Shown here: positions 16,002 through 24,201 of the stretch, one piece after another
Numbering within the stretch: the stretch's first letter is position 1
How the letters are laid out: each line of letters begins with the position of its first letter
Notes under the pieces: model-generated
Seen by the model: the letters and a program-made list of their open reading frames with translations, nothing else
What the model was told of the DNA's origin: nothing
Databases searched by the model: none
NCBI GenBank assembly: GCA_964440985.1
Contig: CAYTWE010000015.1
Coordinates: 1-44,853, forward strand
Direction of reading: 5' to 3'
Length of the DNA stretch: 44,853 nt
From: UBA1731 sp964440985
Lineage (GTDB): Bacteria; Verrucomicrobiota; Kiritimatiellia; RFP12; UBA1067
Translations under genes and position numbers: made by a program

Positions 16002-17360
16002 ATGATGACAATAGACAAGATATGGCTCAAGAGACACGCCGACATGATCCGCAAGGTGGACTGGATTGACCCGGCGCTGTACCGGAAGTACAACGTGAAG
16101 CGCGGTCTGCGCAACGAGGACGGCACCGGTGTGCTTGTTGGGCTTACGACGATAGGGAACGTGCACGGATATGTCGTTTCCGAGGGAGAGAAGCAGGCGA
16201 TTCCGGGAGAGCTGTACTATCGCGGCATTAACGTGAAGGATATCGTTGCGGCGGACAAGCGGGAGCACCGCTTCGGATACGAGGAGACGGCGTATCTGCT
16301 GCTTTTCGGCGAGCTTCCGAACATGAAGCAGCTCATAGAGTGGAAGAACATGCTCGGATCGTACCGTCGGCTCTCCGATGGATTCAAGGAGAACGCGATA
16401 ATGCGCAACCCGTCCAAGGATCTGATGAACGCGATGGCACGCGCTGTGCTTTTTGCGTATGCGTTCGATCCGGCGGGCAACCCCGACGACCTTTCCATGG
16501 AGAAATGCCTTGAGCGGTCTATGATACTGATCGGCGCACTGCCGACCATTGCGGCATATGCGTTTCAGGCCAAGGAACACTACCACAAGGGCACGTCGCT
16601 GTTCATCCGCAACCCTGACGAGCGGAAGTCGACGGCGGAGAACCTTCTCGCCCTGATCCGCGAGGACGGAAAGTACACGCGGCTTGAGGCGGAGACGCTT
16701 GACCTTGCGCTCATCCTCCACGCGGAGCATGGCGGCGGAAACAACTCATCCTTCACGACGCACGTGGTGACCAGTTCTTTCACGGACATATATTCGTCGG
16801 TGGCCGCTTCGCTGCTCGCGCTCAAGGGGTCTCGCCACGGCGGCGCAAACCTGCGCGTAATGCGGCAGATGGACGAGATAATGGAGAACGTCAAGGACTG
16901 GCGTGATCCTGAATGCGTCAAGAGGTATCTTGAGAAGATTGCGGACAAGAAAGCCGGCGACCGCACGGGGCTCATCTACGGCCTTGGACACGCTGTGTAC
17001 ACGATTTCCGATCCGCGAGCGCAGATGCTCAAGAAGAAAGCGGAGCGTCTCGCCAAGGAGAAGGGCTGCGAGGACAAGATGCGGCTTTTCGAGTCCGTGG
17101 AGGAGTTCGGCCCCGCCATCATCAAGGCGCGTCATCCGCGTGCCGATGACGTCTGCGCGAACGTGGATCTCTACTCCGGATTCGTGTACGAGATGCTTGG
17201 AATTCCGAAGGATCTCTACACGCCGCTGTTTGCCGTCGCCCGCTGCGTAAGCTGGTGTGCGCACCGCATGGAGGAACTGATAAACAACGGGCCGATAATA
17301 CGTCCGGCCTACAAGCCGCTTTTCCACCCGAAGAAATACGTGCCGCTCAAGGATCGTTAA
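16002..17360 (+). CDS. gltA: Citrate synthase (citrate/2-methylcitrate synthase family)
   Basis: Condenses acetyl-CoA with oxaloacetate; the family also contains 2-methylcitrate synthases. The 452 residues include the active-site segments LHAEHGGGNNSSF (about 238-250), GSRHGGANLR (about 277-286) and NVDLYSG, with the catalytic Asp at about 388. The protein is of the longer type (about 450 residues) found in many anaerobes. Two ATGs (16002 and 16005) are adjacent; GGAG at 15996-15999 fits the second better. argJ follows after one base. Because argJ makes N-acetylglutamate-derived ornithine, the pair fits the 2-oxoglutarate to glutamate to arginine flow. Confidence 0.92.
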   Translation: MMTIDKIWLKRHADMIRKVDWIDPALYRKYNVKRGLRNEDGTGVLVGLTTIGNVHGYVVSEGEKQAIPGELYYRGINVKDIVAADKREHRFGYEETAYLLLFGELPNMKQLIEWKNMLGSYRRLSDGFKENAIMRNPSKDLMNAMARAVLFAYAFDPAGNPDDLSMEKCLERSMILIGALPTIAAYAFQAKEHYHKGTSLFIRNPDERKSTAENLLALIREDGKYTRLEAETLDLALILHAEHGGGNNSSFTTHVVTSSFTDIYSSVAASLLALKGSRHGGANLRVMRQMDEIMENVKDWRDPECVKRYLEKIADKKAGDRTGLIYGLGHAVYTISDPRAQMLKKKAERLAKEKGCEDKMRLFESVEEFGPAIIKARHPRADDVCANVDLYSGFVYEMLGIPKDLYTPLFAVARCVSWCAHRMEELINNGPIIRPAYKPLFHPKKYVPLKDR

Positions 17361-17361
17361 G

Positions 17362-18585
17362 ATGCAGAAGTTTGAGATAATCGAAGGGGGCGTGTGCTCC
17401 GCCAAGGGTTTCCGCGCCGCCGGCGTCGCCGCCGGAATCAAGTACAAGGACAGGAAGGACGTCGCGCTCATCGTCGCCGACGAGCCATGCTCCGCAGCCG
17501 CGATGTTCACGACGAACACGCTTGCCGCCGCGCCGGTCGTACTCGACCGCGGGATAGCGAAGTTCGGAAAGGCCCAGGCGATACTCGCGAACTCCGGCAT
17601 AGCGAACGCCTGCACCGGAGCGGACGGGCTTCGCGACGCCGTGGAGAGCGTCAAGGCGACAGCCGCAGAGCTGCACATAGACCCGCGCCACGTGTTCGTT
17701 GCTTCTACGGGCGTCATTGGGCGCCGTCTGCCGATGAAGAAGCTGATCGCCGGGATGCGCGATGCGGCCCAGCGCCTTGAATCCTCGCCGCAGGCCGGGC
17801 TTGACGCCGAACACGCCGTGATGACGACCGACACAAAGCCGAAGCAGGCTGCAGTCAAGGTGAAGATACTTGGCCATGAAGTCACGATAGGCGGAATGTG
17901 CAAAGGATCCGGCATGATCGAGCCGAACATGGCCACGATGCTCGGATTCATCACGACCGACTGCGCGATCGCTCCCGGCGTTCTCAGGAACGCCCTGCGC
18001 AGCGCCGTGAACAAGGGCTTCAACAGGCTTGTGGTGGACGGCGACGAGTCGACGAACGATTCAGTGTTCATCCTCGCCTCCGGCGCCGCCGGAAACAAGG
18101 AGATACGCCATCCCGACGCTTCGTTCAGGCTTTTCCGCGATGCGCTCATCCAGCTCGTCGCGGAGCTTGCGAAGCAGATGGCGGCGGACGGAGAGGGCGC
18201 AACGAAGTTCGTGACCGTGAAGGTGACCGGAGCCGCGACGGAGCGCGATGCGGAGGCCGCCGCACGCGCAATCGCCAAATCGCCGCTCTGCAAGACGAGC
18301 TGGTTCGGGAAAGACCCGAACTGGGGCAGGGTGCTTGCCGCTGTTGGCGCCTCCGGCGCAAAGATAGACGAAAACACCGTGGAGGTGTTCTACGGCAAGA
18401 CGTGGGCGTACAAGAAGGGCAAGATTGCGGATTCCGTTCAGCTGAAGAAGCTGGAGGCGGAGCTTGCCGAGCCTGAAATAACGATTACCGTGGATCTGCA
18501 CTTCAACGCGACGCGCGAAGCGGTGATATACACCTGCGACTTCTCGACCGAGTACGTGCACATCAACGCCGACTACACCACATGA
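17362..18585 (+). CDS. argJ: Glutamate N-acetyltransferase / ornithine acetyltransferase
   Basis: Transfers acetyl from N-acetylornithine to glutamate in the cyclic arginine pathway; some members also use acetyl-CoA. 407 residues, the usual length. The self-cleavage motif is seen at KGSGMIEPNMATML (181-194); cleavage would occur before T192, which becomes the N-terminal nucleophile of the beta chain. Also seen: AILANSGIANACTG (73-86) and ASTGVIGRRLPM (114-125). The ATG at 17362 follows the gltA stop by one base, so the two genes are probably co-transcribed. Whether it is mono- or bifunctional cannot be read from sequence. Confidence 0.95.
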   Translation: MQKFEIIEGGVCSAKGFRAAGVAAGIKYKDRKDVALIVADEPCSAAAMFTTNTLAAAPVVLDRGIAKFGKAQAILANSGIANACTGADGLRDAVESVKATAAELHIDPRHVFVASTGVIGRRLPMKKLIAGMRDAAQRLESSPQAGLDAEHAVMTTDTKPKQAAVKVKILGHEVTIGGMCKGSGMIEPNMATMLGFITTDCAIAPGVLRNALRSAVNKGFNRLVVDGDESTNDSVFILASGAAGNKEIRHPDASFRLFRDALIQLVAELAKQMAADGEGATKFVTVKVTGAATERDAEAAARAIAKSPLCKTSWFGKDPNWGRVLAAVGASGAKIDENTVEVFYGKTWAYKKGKIADSVQLKKLEAELAEPEITITVDLHFNATREAVIYTCDFSTEYVHINADYTT

Positions 18586-18642
18586 CGAATCGCAGGTTCG
18601 CGGTAAAAGGCGGACGGAACACGGTGCAACGGGAGATTTGAC

Positions 18643-20175
18643 ATGAAGAGAATCAGACGGGTGCAGATCGAGACCGGTGAAGATGTAGGCCGGCTGAAGG
18701 ATCTTGACCAGAAACGGTGGGCGGTGCTTTCCGCATCGAACGCAGGATTGCGCTTCGACCAGCGCACCCTTGAGCTGATGGACACGGATGGCGACGGACG
18801 CATTCGGGTGCCGGAAGTGCTTGCGGCGATTGAATTCCTCCAGTCCAAGGGTGTGAATCTCGATGCGCTGTTCAGCAGGGATCCGGAGGACGAAAAGCGG
18901 CTTTCGGACATCTCCGCGAAACTCGCAGACCTCGCGAAGGTAGAGCCGTCCGATGCGGAGAAGGCCGCCATGCGCAGCTGGGAGGCGGCACCCACGAACG
19001 ACGTCGCGATTCTGCCGCTTGCTGACGCAACGGCAGACGCAAACGATGCGCTTGCGGCGGTCGAGCCGATGCTTGATGCATTCTTCACTCCGCCGGAGGA
19101 TGCTCCGCTTCTGATGGAAGGCCCTGAACGGACGCTTCCGCTTGACGGCAACATCAACCCGCGATTCTCCGATGCAATCGCCGCGTTCGCCGTCAAGGCG
19201 GCGAAGCCGATAGTCGGTGACACAAGGGAACTCAGGCGAGCCGACTACATGAAGGTCAAGGCGGCGTTCGCGCCGTACCGGACATGGATTGCGTCAAAAC
19301 CGGTGATGAATGCAGACGCGAAGGGTGCGCTTGAGGATGAGGAGCGCACTGTCCGGTACAGGATGCACCTTCTCGAATATCTCAGAAACTTCGTCAATCA
19401 GGACAGGCTGTACGACGGCAGTCTGGATGCAATGTATCTCACCGGTACGCTGTTCATTGACGGACGTGAATGTCGGCTTTGCTTCCACGTGGAGAATGAG
19501 GCCGTACACGCCGCGCTTGCGGAGCGTTCCGACTGCTGCATCGTCTATCTGAAACTGACGCGCAGCGGATCTGCGCCGCGCTTCGCGTGTGCAGTGATCA
19601 CGGCTGGTCTTACCGTTCCCCTGTACGCAGGGCGCAACGGCCTCTTCTATGATCGCGACGGCGTCGCCTGGGATGCGACGGTCACGAAGGTTGTGCTGGC
19701 GCAGGTGTCGCTGCTCGAAGCCTTCTGGGCTCCGTGGCGCAAGCTCGGCGAAATGATCGGCGGACAGATAAGGAAGTTCATCGGAGATGCCCAGACGAAA
19801 TCCGTCGGCGGCCTCTCCGACTCCATCGCCAAGGCCGGCACCGGCGCCGCGCCGAAGCCGGATGCGAAAGCCGCCGATCCGTCATCGCAAGGTGCAGCTC
19901 TTGCAAGTTCCGTGGCGGCGCTTGGAATTGGGATCGGCATGGTCGGAGCCGCGCTTGCGGGGCTTGCCGGGGTGATAGCCGGGCTTCCGTGGTGGAAAAC
20001 CGCAATCGGTGTTGTGCTGGTTTTGCTTGCGGTTTCGCTTCCGAGCGTGATCCTCGCGTGGTTCAAGCTGCGGCGCCGCGATCTCAGCGCAGTGCTGAAC
20101 GCCTGTGGCTGGGCGGTGAACCGTCCGCTCCGATTCTCGCAGAAACTGGCCAGAATGTTCACCAGTCGCGTCTGA
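18643..20175 (+). CDS. EF-hand membrane protein of unknown function
   Basis: 510 residues, no family name recognised. Residues 47-58 (DTDGDGRIRVPE) are a canonical single EF-hand calcium loop with D47, D49, D51 and E58 in the metal positions. The rest of the N-terminal 400 residues is soluble, acidic and Ala-rich, with a conserved-looking middle (YRMHLLEYLRNFVNQDRLYDG, about 246-266). An Ala/Gly-rich spacer precedes two hydrophobic segments (about 418-445 and 450-473). A short basic tail follows. The ATG at 18643 has GGGAG before it. It lies 57 bases after argJ and 5 before nadK. Confidence 0.7.
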   Translation: MKRIRRVQIETGEDVGRLKDLDQKRWAVLSASNAGLRFDQRTLELMDTDGDGRIRVPEVLAAIEFLQSKGVNLDALFSRDPEDEKRLSDISAKLADLAKVEPSDAEKAAMRSWEAAPTNDVAILPLADATADANDALAAVEPMLDAFFTPPEDAPLLMEGPERTLPLDGNINPRFSDAIAAFAVKAAKPIVGDTRELRRADYMKVKAAFAPYRTWIASKPVMNADAKGALEDEERTVRYRMHLLEYLRNFVNQDRLYDGSLDAMYLTGTLFIDGRECRLCFHVENEAVHAALAERSDCCIVYLKLTRSGSAPRFACAVITAGLTVPLYAGRNGLFYDRDGVAWDATVTKVVLAQVSLLEAFWAPWRKLGEMIGGQIRKFIGDAQTKSVGGLSDSIAKAGTGAAPKPDAKAADPSSQGAALASSVAALGIGIGMVGAALAGLAGVIAGLPWWKTAIGVVLVLLAVSLPSVILAWFKLRRRDLSAVLNACGWAVNRPLRFSQKLARMFTSRV

Positions 20176-20180
20176 GACGG

Positions 20181-20966
20181 ATGAAATCGATTGCATTCCA
20201 CGTAAACGCCACGAAAGCGTCGTCCGGCGCAGTCCGGGATCGCCTTTCGGAAGTCGCCCGCCAATGCGGAATCGCTGTGGTGGACGTATCTTCCGGAAAT
20301 CCTGACGCCATTGTCGTCCTTGGCGGCGACGGGACGATGCTTTCCGCTGTGCACCTTTTTCCGGGGATTCCTCTGCTCGGGCTGAATCTCGGTTCGCTCG
20401 GCTATCTCGCATCCGTGGAGGATGCGCATTTCGATGAGGCGATAAAGGCTCTTTCAGAGGGGCGGTTCGCCGTCTCGCGCCGAACGGCGCTGAAGGTGCG
20501 CGGAGTGAATGCGCTGAACGATGTCGTCGTTTCGCGTGGCGTTTCCGGCCATGCGATCAGGCTCAACTTCGCGGTGGACGGCGAACGTGCCACGCGGTTT
20601 GTTGCCGATGGGCTTGTGGTGGCGACGCCGACAGGCTCTACGGCGTATTCGCTCGCCGCCGGCGGCCCGGTGCTGATGCCGAATTCGCAGTCGGTGGTCG
20701 TCACGCCGGTGTGCCCACACGCGCTGTCGTCGAGGCCGCTTGTGCTGAGGGACACCGCAAAGATGGAGGTTTCGGTCGAGGTGCGGGAGCGCGGAGATGA
20801 GCCATCGGTGTTTGCGGATGGACGCCCAATCGGAACGATCTCCCCCGACGAAAGCCTTACGGTCGAAAAGGCGGATGTCACGGTTCCTCTGATAGAGCTT
20901 GACGGGGTTAATCCGTACGAAGTCCTTACTCGAAAGCTTGGATGGTCTGGATCATCCTTCAAGTGA
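20181..20966 (+). CDS. nadK: NAD kinase
   Basis: Phosphorylates NAD to NADP in the cytoplasm. The ATG at 20181 gives 261 residues. Seen: GGDGT (48-52), LNLGSLGYLA (68-77), the ND motif NDVVVSRG, and DGLVVATPTGSTAYSLAAGGP-like glycine-rich substrate-binding segment in the C-terminal domain. Length is slightly below the usual 270-300, with a short N-terminus. The start is chosen because the GACGG before it and the family N-terminus agree; the much longer upstream frame overlaps the EF-hand gene. Confidence 0.94.
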   Translation: MKSIAFHVNATKASSGAVRDRLSEVARQCGIAVVDVSSGNPDAIVVLGGDGTMLSAVHLFPGIPLLGLNLGSLGYLASVEDAHFDEAIKALSEGRFAVSRRTALKVRGVNALNDVVVSRGVSGHAIRLNFAVDGERATRFVADGLVVATPTGSTAYSLAAGGPVLMPNSQSVVVTPVCPHALSSRPLVLRDTAKMEVSVEVRERGDEPSVFADGRPIGTISPDESLTVEKADVTVPLIELDGVNPYEVLTRKLGWSGSSFK

Positions 20967-20978
20967 AAGCGCGTTCCT

Positions 20979-21659
20979 ATGACAGAGCTTGAGACGATGC
21001 TGGGGTATGAATTCAAGGATGCAGAGCTGCTGCAGCGGGCGCTGAACGCACCGGCGTGCAGGATGGATCATCCGGAGATGAAGGACAACCAGCGCCTTGA
21101 GTTTTTGGGTGATGCGGTGTTCGGACTGTTGAGCGCAGAGGCGGTGTTTTCCGCCTATCCGGAGGAGCAGGAAGGCTCCCTCACCGTGCGTCGCACCCAT
21201 CTCGTCTCCGGAGCGGCGCTGGCGTCGGTGGCCGAGAGGATCGGCATCAGGCGCTTTCTGCGGCGCAACGCCGGCGCGGCGCCGATAGCGCCGAACTCCA
21301 AGGTGCTTGCGGATGCGATGGAGGCGGTGATGGGCGCAGTATGGCTTGACGGTGGACTTGATTCCGCGCGCGCCGTGTTCCGCCGTTTGGAGCTTCCGGT
21401 GGACGAGGATCTCAACAGGTGGAGGGACAATCCGAAGGGCCATCTCCAGATACTTTCGCAGAAGCTTACGAAGCCGTCTCGCCGCCCTACGTACACGGTC
21501 AACTCCGTGTACGGCCCGCCGCACGCGCCGACGGTCACGATCACAGTGTCCGTGCCCGGCTTCGGGAGCGCCACAGCGACTGCGGTGTCGCAGAGGCAGG
21601 CCGAGATAGACGCGGCGACTGCCTTGCTCGCGAAGCTTGCCGCCGATGGCCGCATCTGA
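20979..21659 (+). CDS. rnc: Ribonuclease III
   Basis: Cuts double-stranded RNA in rRNA and mRNA processing. 226 residues, the normal length. The signature NQRLEFLGDAV (37-47) gives E41 and D45, and LADAMEAVMGA (110-120) gives D112 and E115, so all four metal-binding residues are present. The C-terminal dsRNA-binding domain is at about 148-224. The ATG at 20979 is 12 bases after nadK; the ribosome binding site is weak. It overlaps the longest possible hrpB frame. Confidence 0.94.
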   Translation: MTELETMLGYEFKDAELLQRALNAPACRMDHPEMKDNQRLEFLGDAVFGLLSAEAVFSAYPEEQEGSLTVRRTHLVSGAALASVAERIGIRRFLRRNAGAAPIAPNSKVLADAMEAVMGAVWLDGGLDSARAVFRRLELPVDEDLNRWRDNPKGHLQILSQKLTKPSRRPTYTVNSVYGPPHAPTVTITVSVPGFGSATATAVSQRQAEIDAATALLAKLAADGRI

Positions 21660-21675
21660 GGACGGAGCCGTTTCC

Positions 21676-24093
21676 GTGGGGCGTTTTCCCGTAGAGGATA
21701 TAATTCCGGCCGTTTCGGCATCGTTGGCCGCCAACCGCGACGTGGTGCTTCGCGCCCCGCCCGGAAGCGGAAAGACCACATGTGTGCCGCCCGCTCTTCT
21801 CGGCTCCCCCTGGCTCGACGGGAAGAAGATTCTGATGCTGGAACCCCGTCGTCTTGCCGCCCGTGGTTCTGCGGCGTACATAGCGGCAGCGCTCGGCGAA
21901 CCTGTCGGCGGAACGGTGGGGTACGCGGTCAGGCTGGAACGAAAGGTATCGTCCCGGACCAGGCTTGAGATAGTGACTGAGGGGTTGCTCACGCAGCGCC
22001 TGCTCAATGATCCTGAGCTTTCGGACGTTGGGCTTGTCATCTTCGACGAGTTCCATGAGCGGTCGCTCCAGTGCGATCTCGGATTTGCGATGGCATTGGA
22101 TGTGCGGCGGGCGCTTCGTCCCGACCTTCGTCTGATAGTGATGTCCGCCACGCTTGACACGGCAAAGATCGCAGAACATCTCGGTGATGCCGACGTACAC
22201 ACGGCGGAGGCGAGGATGTTCCCCGTCGAGACGCGGTATCTTCAGGTGCAGTCCTCCGCGCCGATATGGGCGCAGACGGCAGGCGCGGTGAGACGCGCCC
22301 TTGCTGAAACGCACGAAGGCGACATCCTGTGCTTTCTTCCCGGTGAAGGGGAGATAAGACGGTGCGAAGAGGATCTGAAGAACGGCGAGGCGGCGGTGCA
22401 GGGCGTTGAGGTGCTGCCGCTGTACGGCGCAATGCCGAAGGAGGAGCAGGACTACGCGGTCAGCCCCCATGGCGGTGGACGCCGCCGTGTGATATTGGCG
22501 ACGTCGATAGCGGAGACTTCGTTGACGATACCGGGGATAACCGTGGTGGTCGATTCGGGGCTTATGCGTGTGAGCAGGTTTTCGGCGGCAAGCGGCATGA
22601 GCAGGATGGAGACGCTGCCGCTCACGCGCGATCGCGCCGAGCAGCGTCGGGGGCGTGCCGGACGTGTGCGCCCTGGACTTTGCCTCAAGATGTGGACGGA
22701 GCGCGAAGATGCGATGCGCCCGTCCACAATGCCGCCGGAGATAGACTACGCGGATCTGGCGCCAACGGTGCTTTCCGCCGCACTTTGGGGAACGGTGCGC
22801 ATCGACGGGCTGCCGTGGCTCACTCCGCCACCCGAGGCCGGATGGGCCAATGCCATTGCACTTCTTAAAATGCTCGGCGCACTTGACGAATATGGGCGCA
22901 TTACGGATGCGGGGCGGCGCATGGCGCGCTTCGCCGCGCATCCGAGGCTCGCCAACATGATGGCGATGTCCGGTGCGGCGGATATTGCGGCGATAATAGA
23001 GGAAGGGGCGCCGCACGGCTTGATTGACATCAGGGACGTGCGCCTTACGCCGCGCATGAAGGAGCTTGCGCGAAGGTGGGCAAGGATGTGCGGCATCGAA
23101 CGGGGCAGGCTTGATGCGGGCGAGGCTTTAGCGTACGCTTTCCCGGACCGCATAGGGAAGAATCGCGGGAACGGGTCGTTTCAGCTGAGCGGAGGGCGCG
23201 GGGCGTATCTTGAAAAATCCGAGCCGCTTTCGCGAGAGGAGTATCTCGTGTGCTGCGACCTCGACGACCGTGGAGGGGATGCCCGCATACGCCTTGCCGC
23301 TCCGATAGCGCTGGAGGCGATAGAGAATCTGTTCGCGGACATGATCCGCGATGAGAGGATCTGCTGCTGGGATCGGCGGACTGAGATGGTGAAGACTGTG
23401 CGCAGGCGTCTGCTCGGCAGGATGGTGCTTGAAGAGCATGATTGCGCGGATGGCGATGCATCCGATGAGGCGGCGCGGGAGGCGCTGTTCGACGGCATAC
23501 GGCGGAAGGGTGTGGCGAATCTGCCGTGCTGGACGAAAGAGGCGCGACGGATGCAGTCGCGCATATGCTTTCTCAACAGGACGATGCCGGATGCGCCTGA
23601 TCCGTGGCCAGACGTATCCGATGAAGGAATCGCCGCCAATCTTGAAGGGTGGCTCGGAGGATTTGTGCACGGCATGACGCGATGGACACACCTCGAACGT
23701 TTGGACATGGCGGCGGCGCTCGACTTCGCGCTCATGGAGTGCGGACACGACCGGCGCGAACTGGATGCGCTCGCTCCTGCGTCGATGAAGGTTGCGTCGG
23801 GTTCGGAGATGAAGATCCGCTATGAGGCAGATGGCCCGTTCTGCGAAGTGCGGCTTCAGGAGTGCTTCGGAATGATGGAGACACCGAAAGTCGCCGGCGG
23901 CAAAGTGCCGGTTGTGATGCGTCTGCTTTCGCCGGCTCAGCGTCCGGTGCAGGTCACGAAAGACCTCGCCAACTTCTGGAGGGAAGGATATCCACTTGTC
24001 CGGAAGGATCTGAGAGGGAGATATCCGAAGCATTACTGGCCGGAGGATCCGTTCGCGGCGACTGCGACGCGCCGTGTCCGTCCAAAGACATGA
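21676..24093 (+). CDS. hrpB: ATP-dependent RNA helicase HrpB
   Basis: DEAH-type helicase of the HrpB family. Seen: Walker A PPGSGKTT, DEFHERS (124-130), the SAT motif MSATLD, and motif VI QRRGRAGRVRPG. The HrpB C-terminal domain ends in RYPKHYWPEDPF, a family hallmark. I prefer GTG at 21676: GGAG lies 8 bases upstream and the product (805 residues) starts like known HrpB proteins. ATGs at 21637 and 21646, overlapping rnc, are alternatives. Cellular role in most bacteria is unclear; a link with mRNA processing has been proposed in some. It is the last gene of the nadK-rnc-hrpB run. Confidence 0.93.
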   Translation: MGRFPVEDIIPAVSASLAANRDVVLRAPPGSGKTTCVPPALLGSPWLDGKKILMLEPRRLAARGSAAYIAAALGEPVGGTVGYAVRLERKVSSRTRLEIVTEGLLTQRLLNDPELSDVGLVIFDEFHERSLQCDLGFAMALDVRRALRPDLRLIVMSATLDTAKIAEHLGDADVHTAEARMFPVETRYLQVQSSAPIWAQTAGAVRRALAETHEGDILCFLPGEGEIRRCEEDLKNGEAAVQGVEVLPLYGAMPKEEQDYAVSPHGGGRRRVILATSIAETSLTIPGITVVVDSGLMRVSRFSAASGMSRMETLPLTRDRAEQRRGRAGRVRPGLCLKMWTEREDAMRPSTMPPEIDYADLAPTVLSAALWGTVRIDGLPWLTPPPEAGWANAIALLKMLGALDEYGRITDAGRRMARFAAHPRLANMMAMSGAADIAAIIEEGAPHGLIDIRDVRLTPRMKELARRWARMCGIERGRLDAGEALAYAFPDRIGKNRGNGSFQLSGGRGAYLEKSEPLSREEYLVCCDLDDRGGDARIRLAAPIALEAIENLFADMIRDERICCWDRRTEMVKTVRRRLLGRMVLEEHDCADGDASDEAAREALFDGIRRKGVANLPCWTKEARRMQSRICFLNRTMPDAPDPWPDVSDEGIAANLEGWLGGFVHGMTRWTHLERLDMAAALDFALMECGHDRRELDALAPASMKVASGSEMKIRYEADGPFCEVRLQECFGMMETPKVAGGKVPVVMRLLSPAQRPVQVTKDLANFWREGYPLVRKDLRGRYPKHYWPEDPFAATATRRVRPKT

Positions 24094-24120
24094 CAGGTGT
24101 TCCGCACGTGTCTGAGCATT

Positions 24121-24129
24121 TGCTATAAT
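24121..24129 (+). promoter_or_regulatory. Extended -10 promoter of the rhamnosidase gene
   Basis: TGC-TATAAT (24121-24129), a perfect -10 with TGn, 72 bases before the ATG at 24202. No strong -35 is seen. The leader ends with AGGAACAGGAGCGAC, which holds the ribosome binding site. Confidence 0.6.
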
Positions 24130-24201
24130 CTGCGGCAGTTGGTGAGTGGTGGTTTGCCTATGAGCCGACAACCGTAGACAATAACAAGGAACAGGAGCGA
24201 C

